Source: Kaistella gelatinilytica (GTDB taxonomy: Bacteria; Bacteroidota; Bacteroidia; Flavobacteriales; Weeksellaceae). From it: a stretch of DNA of 64,000 nt. Under the pieces are notes generated by a model. The model saw only the letters and a program-made list of their open reading frames with translations, made no database searches and was not told the DNA's origin. Each line of letters begins with the position of its first letter. The stretch's first letter is position 1. The position numbers and the translations under genes are program-made. Location of the stretch: contig NZ_JADPVI010000002.1 in the NCBI RefSeq assembly GCF_015679325.1, forward strand, positions 486,798 through 550,797, in the 5' to 3' direction. Of the stretch, positions 57,268-64,000 are shown piece after piece.

Positions 57268-57290
57268 TTAGAGAAAAAATTCAATTTGAC

Positions 57291-60200
57291 ATGAAGAAAT
57301 TAACAACCAGCGTTTTAGCAGTAGTTTTGACTTCGTCGTTCGCCATGGTGAATGCACAGAAAAAAGACACCGTGCGAACCGAAAATATCGAAGGTGTTGT
57401 TGTGACTGCTTTGGGTATTAAAAGAGAAAAAAAAGCAATTGGATATTCAGTATCCAAAGTGGATGGCGGAGATTTACAGAAATCTAACGAATCCAATGTT
57501 ATTCAAGGTCTTGCAGGAAAAGTTGCAGGCGTACAAGTTACGGGGTCATCCGGTACACCGGGTGCTTCGAGTAAAATTCTAATAAGGGGACAAAAATCTA
57601 TTAATCTTTCGAGTCAGCCTCTAATCGTTTTAGATGGGATGATCATTGATAACTCCATAAATAACAATGCCGGATCAGGTACCAATATTGGCGGTGTCGA
57701 TGATTCTAACAGAGCTGTAGACATTAATCCAGAAGATATTGAAAGCGTATCAGTATTGAAAGGAGCAGCTGCTGCAGCACTGTATGGAGAAAATGCAAGA
57801 AATGGAGTCATCATTTACATTAGCAAAAAAGGTAGGAAAACAAAAGGTATCGGCATAGATTTTTCGACATCTATTGGTTTTGACCGGTTAAGTAACATGA
57901 TCGATCTACAAAGAACTTATGCTGCAGGTACTAACGGAACAGCATATATTCTTCCGGCGCAATATGGAGAAGATGGCTTTGCCACTACAAATGGAACTAC
58001 CTCAAGTTGGGGACCGCTCATTTCAAGTGTTCCGGGACTTCAATCTAATGATAATGTAAAAAATTTCTTTAAAACAGGCGTAACAAATACTTACAATCTT
58101 GCTTTATCTGGTGGAAATGACAATGGAAATTTCAGAGCATCATTTGGCCACACTGATCAAACTGGGATCGTACCAAACACCTCGTTAAAGAAAACATCAT
58201 TTAGCGTAAATTCAGAATATAACTTATCAGATAAATTAAAAATAGGTGCAGATGCATTGTATACGAATACGACTGGTCTGAGAGCACAAAAAGGAAGTAA
58301 TACTGCAGGTATAATGCTTTCGTTATTAAGAATGCCCTCAAGCTATGACGTTAGAGATTATCAAACAGCGCAGGGATTCAATAAAAATTACTATGCTTTT
58401 TACGATAATCCATTGTATACCGTCTACAAAAACCCTTATACGGATGAAACTAACCGTATAATTTTAAGCGGACATGTTGTTTACAATTACAGCAGATGGT
58501 TGAATGCAACCTTGCGAGCAGGTGTAGATACTTATTCTACCCACGCTCAGCAAAATTATTCTTATACAAGTAACGGGAATTCAACAGGAGACGGAACCGG
58601 ACAAGTAATTATAGATTCATATGTGAAAAGTTTATATAATATCGATTTAATCTTTAATGGAATCGTTAATTTGACCGATCGAATTAATTTAAATTATAAC
58701 GTAGGAGCTTCAGTTAATTCTGCTTTTGCAAATGATCAGTATACCGTTGGATCTACGATGCTTGAGATCAATCAATTCAATTTATCTAATTTCACAACGT
58801 TCACCCCACAAAATTTTGATTCAAAACAATTAAAAAGAGGCGTTTATGCATCCTTAGAATTTGATTTCTATGATCAGTTTTATTTAACGGCAACAGGTAG
58901 AAATGACTGGAATTCTACTTTGCCTGCAGCCAACAGATCTTATTTTTATCCGTCTATATCTGCATCCTGGCTTTTCAACAAAACACTTGATCTGCCAAGT
59001 TGGGTTAACTTAGGTAAGGTGCGCGCTTCTTATGCAAGTACTTTTGCTTCACCGGGACCATATAATACGCTCACCACTTATACAACCCCTTATTATTTTG
59101 ATACTTTTGGTCCGCAACTCTACTCTCCTTACGGTGGTGTAGGTGCTTATGGATTCAATACAACTTTAAAAGATCCTAACCTTAAGCCAGAACATAATAA
59201 AGAATATGAAGTTGGATTAGAATTAGATCTATTCAAAAGATTACACTTAAATGTAAGTGCATATCAATCTACCAATTATGATCTTTTAATTGCACTTCCT
59301 GTAGCTCCATCTTCAGGGTATGGCTTAAAATTCACGAATGGTCCGACTGTAGAAAACAAAGGTTTAGAAGTTGAATTGGGATATGACATCATTAAAAAGG
59401 AAAATTTAACCTGGAATGTTAATTTTAACTGGGCTTTGAACAGAAACAAAGTAACCGACTTGAATGGTACACCAAATAACAGCGGTGAAGGATCAGATTT
59501 CTTTAGCGGAAATCTTGCGCCAAGTATTACTTTAGGCCAACCACTGGGAGTTTTTTATGGATCCGCATATAACAGAGATGCTTCCGGAAATTTGATTATT
59601 GGAACGGATGGTATTCCGATCTTATCAGCAGAATCTCAAATTATTGGTAATCCGAATCCAGACTGGACAGGTGGCTTTAGAAACAATATTACATTTAAAA
59701 ATGTTTCGTTAAGTTTCTTATTTGATGTTCGAAAAGGTGGCGACATTTGGGACGGTACTTTGGCAAGATTAAACAGATTAGGACGGACTCAGGCATCTGC
59801 AGATAATAGAGGTGGAACTTATATTATTCCGGGTGTTTTAGAAAATGGCAGTCCTAATAATATTGCTCTTAGCAACAAAGTTTACTATTCCAATTATCTT
59901 GGTGATGGTTCCGGAAGTGCAAATGAAACAGCTATTGAAAAAGATATCAACTGGATTCGACTAAGAGATGTAAGTTTAGGATATAATTTCACAAAAATAT
60001 TGACCAACAGTCCAAGCTTATCTTTTGTTAAAAATGCAGAGTTAAGTCTAAGCGCCCGTAACTTATTTATCATTACCAATTACAAAGGCATCGATCCAGA
60101 AAATTCTTTGGCAGGTTCAGGATCAAATACAAATGGGTTCGACTACTTTAATTCCCCAAATACCAGAAGCTATTTTTTAACATTTAAATTCGGATTTTAA
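57291..60200 (+). CDS. SusC/RagA family TonB-linked outer-membrane protein 3
   Basis: A 969-residue transporter with the start at 57291, where MKKLTTSVLAVVLTSSFAM gives the same signal peptide as SusC-1. An upstream ATG at 57216 would add 25 residues across the promoter and is rejected. The plug (VVVTALGIKREKKAIGYSVS, LAGKVAGVQV, AALYGENARNGVIIYISKKG) and a barrel ending FLTFKFGF are seen. It is one base from its susD. Substrate unknown. Confidence 0.94.
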   Translation: MKKLTTSVLAVVLTSSFAMVNAQKKDTVRTENIEGVVVTALGIKREKKAIGYSVSKVDGGDLQKSNESNVIQGLAGKVAGVQVTGSSGTPGASSKILIRGQKSINLSSQPLIVLDGMIIDNSINNNAGSGTNIGGVDDSNRAVDINPEDIESVSVLKGAAAAALYGENARNGVIIYISKKGRKTKGIGIDFSTSIGFDRLSNMIDLQRTYAAGTNGTAYILPAQYGEDGFATTNGTTSSWGPLISSVPGLQSNDNVKNFFKTGVTNTYNLALSGGNDNGNFRASFGHTDQTGIVPNTSLKKTSFSVNSEYNLSDKLKIGADALYTNTTGLRAQKGSNTAGIMLSLLRMPSSYDVRDYQTAQGFNKNYYAFYDNPLYTVYKNPYTDETNRIILSGHVVYNYSRWLNATLRAGVDTYSTHAQQNYSYTSNGNSTGDGTGQVIIDSYVKSLYNIDLIFNGIVNLTDRINLNYNVGASVNSAFANDQYTVGSTMLEINQFNLSNFTTFTPQNFDSKQLKRGVYASLEFDFYDQFYLTATGRNDWNSTLPAANRSYFYPSISASWLFNKTLDLPSWVNLGKVRASYASTFASPGPYNTLTTYTTPYYFDTFGPQLYSPYGGVGAYGFNTTLKDPNLKPEHNKEYEVGLELDLFKRLHLNVSAYQSTNYDLLIALPVAPSSGYGLKFTNGPTVENKGLEVELGYDIIKKENLTWNVNFNWALNRNKVTDLNGTPNNSGEGSDFFSGNLAPSITLGQPLGVFYGSAYNRDASGNLIIGTDGIPILSAESQIIGNPNPDWTGGFRNNITFKNVSLSFLFDVRKGGDIWDGTLARLNRLGRTQASADNRGGTYIIPGVLENGSPNNIALSNKVYYSNYLGDGSGSANETAIEKDINWIRLRDVSLGYNFTKILTNSPSLSFVKNAELSLSARNLFIITNYKGIDPENSLAGSGSNTNGFDYFNSPNTRSYFLTFKFGF

Positions 60201-60201
60201 A

Positions 60202-61569
60202 ATGAAAAAATTAATATATACAACAATAGTACTGGCAAGTGTTTTAAGTATAAACTCATGTCAACACGAGATAGAAACTTTTAATGATAATCCTAATAAT
60301 CCAACCGAGCTTACTTCACCACGAACATTATTAACTGGTGCTGAAATTGGGACGATTAACAATTCGACAGGAAATCTCACGCGGGTCTTTTCATCATTGA
60401 TGCAACAAACAGATGGAGTTTCTAACCAATCCTTAGATTACACGAATTATTTCTTAAGTGAAACCGATAATGAAGGTGATTGGGGAAATATTTATCAAGC
60501 TGGCATTAATGCAAATCAGATCATCACACAATTTGGAACTGCAAATCCTTACTATGATGGGATCGCCAGAATTATAGTCGCATTAAATATTGGATATGCA
60601 ACAGACGCATGGGGAGACGTACCTTTCACAGAAGCTTTTAAGGGAGATGCTAATCTTAATCCGAAATACGATGCTCAGGAGCAGGTAATTGCCCGAATTC
60701 AATCTTATCTGGACATCGCTATTGCTGATTTTGCTAAACCAGTTTCAGCCAACAAATCATTGCCTGGAGCGGAAGACATTTTTTATGGAGGAGACGTAAC
60801 AAAATGGACGAAATTAGCATATGGTATCAAAGCCAGATACGCTATGCGATTAACCGGCAGAGATGGGAGTGCAGCCGCAGCACAGAAAGCGCTGACCTAT
60901 TTACAAAACTCATTTACCTCAAAAAGTGATAATCTTATCGCAACATTTGATGGCGGAAATAATCAAAATTCCTGGTTCGCATTTAATAATCAGCGCGCGG
61001 GATATATGACAATGGGAAAAAATCTGGTAGATCTGCTGCAAAATAATGAGGATCCACGACTTCCATTTTTAGTTGGATTTGATTCTGCGGGAGGTTACAC
61101 CGGCTCTTCACCGGAAGAAGCTAATGCAGATGCTTCCGTTTTTGGAGATTATTTTGCCGGAACACCTTCCACTCCACTGATCATTTTCAGCTATAGCGAA
61201 ATTAAATACATCGAAGCTGAAGCGCAATTCAGATTAGGAAATACAGGTCCAGCTCAAAGTGCTTTGCAAGCTGCAATCAGTGCATCTTTAGTTGATATTA
61301 CGGGTGCAGATGATGCTACATTTGCAGCCGCAGCTTCTGCAACAGTAACTTTGGAGAATATTATCAACCAAAAATACATTGGTCTATTTTCAACCATGGA
61401 ACCTTATAATGATTGGAGAAGAACAGGTTTCCCAACACTTACTCCGAATCAAAACAGCCAGAGTAAAAAAATACCTTTGAGATTGATTACTCCAAAATCA
61501 GAGAGAACACTAAACGCCAGCGCAACTGTTATTGGTGACATCAACAAACCGGTTTGGTGGGATAACTAA
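60202..61569 (+). CDS. SusD/RagB family lipoprotein 3
   Basis: The 455-residue partner of SusC-3. Lipobox INSC (Cys20), then QHEIETFNDNPNNPTEL. The SusD-like body has DAWGDVPFTEAFKGD, NLNPKYDAQEQV and a C-terminal TMEPYNDWRRTGFPTLTP block. It is the shortest of the three. Confidence 0.93.
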   Translation: MKKLIYTTIVLASVLSINSCQHEIETFNDNPNNPTELTSPRTLLTGAEIGTINNSTGNLTRVFSSLMQQTDGVSNQSLDYTNYFLSETDNEGDWGNIYQAGINANQIITQFGTANPYYDGIARIIVALNIGYATDAWGDVPFTEAFKGDANLNPKYDAQEQVIARIQSYLDIAIADFAKPVSANKSLPGAEDIFYGGDVTKWTKLAYGIKARYAMRLTGRDGSAAAAQKALTYLQNSFTSKSDNLIATFDGGNNQNSWFAFNNQRAGYMTMGKNLVDLLQNNEDPRLPFLVGFDSAGGYTGSSPEEANADASVFGDYFAGTPSTPLIIFSYSEIKYIEAEAQFRLGNTGPAQSALQAAISASLVDITGADDATFAAAASATVTLENIINQKYIGLFSTMEPYNDWRRTGFPTLTPNQNSQSKKIPLRLITPKSERTLNASATVIGDINKPVWWDN

Positions 61570-61593
61570 ACTTTAATTTTAACAATTTTCTAT

Positions 61594-61619
61594 AAACCAC
61601 TTTCCGGAGTGGTTTTTTT
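61594..61619 (+). terminator. Terminator of SusCD-3
   Basis: AAACCACT-TTCCGG-AGTGGTTT then T, 24 bases after the stop. Same CCACT/AGTGG stem as the other two pairs. Confidence 0.85.
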
Positions 61620-61651
61620 ATTTCCGTATATTTGTAATTCAAAACTATACA

Positions 61652-63430
61652 ATGAATATTAAGGATATCATCGAAAGTAAAATTTCGGAAATTATACAGT
61701 CGATTTATCAGATTAATGACGTTAATCAAACCAACAACGTACGTTTGGAGGTTCAGCAAAACAAAACTGGTTTCGAAGGTGATTTCACCATCGTGACTTT
61801 TCCTTTGGTTAAAATTCTAAAAAAAAATCCAGATTTAATTGCTGTTGAATTGGGTGATGCACTTTCGACTCAGTCAGATTTTGTAGAAAGTTATAAAGTG
61901 GTCAAAGGATTTTTAAATCTAACCATTAAAAATAATTTCTTCCTCGAAAATTTTTATTCCGTACAGGAAAATCTTGAAAAAACAGAACCTAAAAATGAAA
62001 CGGTCATGGTGGAATATTCCTCCCCAAATACCAATAAACCCCTTCATTTAGGACATATCAGAAATAATTTATTGGGATATTCTGTAGCACAAATTTTAAA
62101 AGAAGATGGTTACAACGTCATCAAAACCCAGATCATCAACGACCGTGGAATTCATATCTGCAAATCAATGTTAGCCTGGCAAAAATCCGGCAAAAATGAA
62201 ACTCCGGAATCCACCCATTTAAAAGGGGATAAACTCGTAGGAAATTACTACGTCGCCTTCGACAAAGAATATAAAAAGGAAATCGCAGACCTTGTCGAAA
62301 AAGGATATGAAGAAGACGTCGCTAAAAAACAGGCCCCGATCATTTTAGAAGCGCAGGAAATGCTGCTTAACTGGGAGAAAGGCGATGAGACCGTAAGAAA
62401 TCTCTGGACCGAAATGAACTCCTGGGTTTACGCGGGATTTGCCGAAACTTACAAAAGATTAGGCGTAGATTTCGATCAGGTTCAGTACGAAAGTGACACT
62501 TATCTTTTAGGTAAGGATCTCATTCAGCAGGGTTTGATCAATGGTATTCTTTACAGAAAAGAAGACGGTTCAGTTTGGTGCGATTTAACTGACGAAGGAT
62601 TAGACCAAAAATTACTCTTACGTGGCGACGGAACTGCGGTTTATATAACGCAGGATCTCGGAACAGCTGTACAAAGATTTCAGGAAAACAATATTCAGAA
62701 ATTAATTTACACCGTTGGGAACGAACAGGATTATCATTTCGATGTCCTGATCAAGATCCTTAAAAAACTGGGCTATTCCTGGGCGGCCAATCTCTACCAT
62801 CTCTCTTACGGAATGGTTGAACTTCCTGAAGGAAAAATGAAATCCCGCGAAGGAACCGTAGTCGATGCAGATGATCTGATGCAGGAAATGTTCGAAACGG
62901 CTAAAGACAAAGCTCAGGAACTTGGTAAACTGGAAACGCTGTCCGAAGAAGACAAAGAAAAATCTTACGAAACCGTCGGTATCGGTGCTCTGAAATATTT
63001 TATGCTCAAAGTAGATCCGCGGAAAAAAATGCTTTTTAATCCCGCAGAAAGTATCGATTTTTCGGGGAATACAGGACCATTTATTCAATATACTTATGCC
63101 AGAATTCAATCCCTTTTAAGCAAGGCAGGAAACACCGCTGAAAAAGTCTCAGATTACGAAATGAACGGTTTTGAGAAGGAATTGGTAATGAACCTTTCCA
63201 ATTTCAAAGCAGTGATTTCACGTGCTGCAGAAACACTTTCGCCGGCTTTGGTGGCAAATTATATTTACGAAGTCGTTAAATCATACAACTCCTTTTATCA
63301 GAATAATCCTATTCTCAATCAGGAAGATGCAAATGCGAAAAATTTCCGTTTAGCATTGTCTGAACTGACGGGTAAAACAATCAAAAAAGGTTTAAATCTG
63401 TTGGGAATTGGCACCGTTAACCGGATGTAA
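61652..63430 (+). CDS. argS: Arginine--tRNA ligase
   Basis: Charges tRNA-Arg. The 592-residue protein has the N-terminal additional domain (about 1-100), the HIGH-type motif in SSPNTNKPLHLGHIRNN (HLGH), the loop GKMKSREGTV in place of KMSKS, and the C-terminal anticodon-binding helices ending LNLLGIGTVNRM. A -7 word TATATTTG is at 61627-61634, 17 bases before the ATG. Confidence 0.97.
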   Translation: MNIKDIIESKISEIIQSIYQINDVNQTNNVRLEVQQNKTGFEGDFTIVTFPLVKILKKNPDLIAVELGDALSTQSDFVESYKVVKGFLNLTIKNNFFLENFYSVQENLEKTEPKNETVMVEYSSPNTNKPLHLGHIRNNLLGYSVAQILKEDGYNVIKTQIINDRGIHICKSMLAWQKSGKNETPESTHLKGDKLVGNYYVAFDKEYKKEIADLVEKGYEEDVAKKQAPIILEAQEMLLNWEKGDETVRNLWTEMNSWVYAGFAETYKRLGVDFDQVQYESDTYLLGKDLIQQGLINGILYRKEDGSVWCDLTDEGLDQKLLLRGDGTAVYITQDLGTAVQRFQENNIQKLIYTVGNEQDYHFDVLIKILKKLGYSWAANLYHLSYGMVELPEGKMKSREGTVVDADDLMQEMFETAKDKAQELGKLETLSEEDKEKSYETVGIGALKYFMLKVDPRKKMLFNPAESIDFSGNTGPFIQYTYARIQSLLSKAGNTAEKVSDYEMNGFEKELVMNLSNFKAVISRAAETLSPALVANYIYEVVKSYNSFYQNNPILNQEDANAKNFRLALSELTGKTIKKGLNLLGIGTVNRM

Positions 63431-63435
63431 TATTT

Positions 63436-63563
63436 GGGCGTGACCCTACGTAGCCAAAGCTTTCCCCTACAACTTCGGGTCGGTCTTCGGCTCCCACTCT
63501 TTTTTGTAGAGGCGCGATAAATCGCCGCCTCTACAAAAAAGGAGTTCCGCCTACAACCTCACG
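63436..63563 (+). repeat. Dispersed hairpin element, type C
   Basis: Begins GGGCGTGACCCTACG, continues with TTCGGGTCGGTCTTCGGC and TCCCACTC, then a perfect 14-pair stem TTTTTTGTAGAGGC / GCCTCTACAAAAAA (63500-63540), and closes GGAGTTCCGCC ... CTCACGC. Elements starting GGGCGTG and ending TCACGC are common in flavobacterial genomes. The plan (fixed ends around a variable T/A hairpin) is the same as in types A and B. It follows argS and may end its transcript. Confidence 0.75.
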
Positions 63564-63599
63564 CAGGGATTTGCGTCATTCAAAACTAGTTTAACAAAA

Positions 63600-64000
63600 A
63601 TGACAATTGATTTTTCTAACTTTTCCATAACCGATATTTCTCCTGAAACCGACTTCGAAATTAAAGTACTGGCTTTTCTGGAAGAATGGCTCAGCGATTC
63701 CAAAACAGTAAAAGTTCAAACTTCAGGTTCCACGGGGACACCCAAGATTTTCGAAGTCGAAAAAGAAAGAATGCGCCATTCTGCAAATATGACTTGTGAT
63801 ATTCTGGGACTCAAAGAAGGAGATTCTGCCCTGCTTTGTCTTCCTGTAGAATATATTTCCGGAAAAATGATGGTTGTTCGAGCAATCGAAAGAAAATTAA
63901 AATTAGTAGTAAAAACACCTTCATCAAAACCAATAACTGATTTAATTGAAAGTATAGATTTCTGCGCAATGTCGCCGCTTCAGGTAGAAAATTCTTTGGA
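63600..64000 (+). CDS. menE: MenE-like o-succinylbenzoate-CoA ligase, cut by the window edge
   Basis: The ATG at 63600 opens a frame that is still open at the last base (133 codons seen). The protein has the AMP-binding loop VQTSGSTGTPKIF (about 42-54) and a short N-terminal part, as in the compact MenE-type ligases of Flavobacteriia that act in menaquinone synthesis. Only the N-terminal third is present, so the substrate remains inferred. Confidence 0.75.
   Translation, partial: MTIDFSNFSITDISPETDFEIKVLAFLEEWLSDSKTVKVQTSGSTGTPKIFEVEKERMRHSANMTCDILGLKEGDSALLCLPVEYISGKMMVVRAIERKLKLVVKTPSSKPITDLIESIDFCAMSPLQVENSL

Larger units (their letters stand above)
56788..57290. other. Gap between SusCD-2 and SusC-3
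   Basis: The gap holds the SusCD-2 terminator, an inverted repeat CATAACAA/TTGTTATG (57193-57218) and the SusC-3 promoter (57236-57267). The remaining about 350 bases are AT-rich with no supported feature. Confidence 0.6.

Noticed and set aside
57216..57290. Extra 25 residues at the start of SusC-3
   Set aside because: The region contains the promoter; the paralogues start at the MKKLTT signal peptide.
62702..63109. 135-codon minus-strand frame inside argS
   Set aside because: Lies wholly within the conserved argS coding sequence in the opposite strand.

Overview
This window looks like a chromosomal stretch of a Flavobacteriia genome in the Weeksellaceae (Chryseobacterium/Kaistella type). 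The evidence is low GC, promoters of the Bacteroidota form (TTTG, a gap of 19-20 bases, then TAnnTTTG), SusC/SusD pairs, a type IX secretion sorting domain, DUF families typical of the phylum, and at least four kinds of dispersed non-coding element known by eye from flavobacterial intergenic DNA. No rRNA, tRNA, transposase, phage gene or CRISPR array was seen. The genus is inferred, not proven.

Layout. 1-448: dispersed repeats. 449-2023: phosphatidylserine decarboxylase and a DUF2383 protein. 2166-11140: a one-direction (minus) copper-handling island with a multicopper oxidase carrying a CopB-like tail, a DUF305 protein, a Met-rich DUF6799-like/heavy-metal-binding protein, a CopA P-type ATPase, a CopZ-like chaperone, an AraC-type regulator fused to a heavy-metal-associated domain, a DUF3347 protein, a HYC_CC_PP protein and a lipoprotein azurin. 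11460-15594: minus-strand run with HMG-CoA reductase, small membrane proteins, DUF3298, DUF423 and an EamA permease. 15697-19476: DUF4846 protein, an unknown lipoprotein and an ABC-F ATPase. 19477-20398: a gene-free gap with two tandem, self-contained minus-strand units (promoter, about 80 nt, terminator) that look like duplicated small-RNA genes. 20399-22990: ClpB. 23337-26614: phenylacetyl-CoA epoxygenase reductase (PaaE) and PaaA without PaaBCD, then a formimidoylglutamase-like ureohydrolase. 26914-31088: acpP-fabF-rnc-X-pyk operon. 31398-33426: groES-groEL. 33586-37867: M1 peptidase, HupE/UreJ, DUF6702 and AcpH-like genes. 37976-39508: secreted M12-type metalloprotease with a type IX sorting domain. 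39604-42059: RadA and a frameshifted secreted-protein gene. 42418-45999: CTP synthase and YidC. 46526-61569: three SusC/SusD pairs with almost the same promoter, leader, signal peptide and terminator, split by an inverted rnhB. 61652-64000: argS and the start of a MenE-like ligase cut by the window edge.

How the genes work together. In the copper island, cytoplasmic Cu(I) would be carried by the CopZ-like protein to CopA and exported to the periplasm. There the multicopper oxidase, Met/His-rich binding proteins and azurin would oxidise or hold it, and the HMA-AraC protein is the obvious candidate sensor. The acpP-fabF-rnc-pyk block and the pyrG, yidC, groESL, clpB, radA, rnhB and argS genes are housekeeping. 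The SusCD pairs are TonB-dependent uptake systems whose substrates cannot be told from sequence. The least explained parts are the twin small-RNA-like units at 19676-19968 and the family of dispersed hairpin elements.
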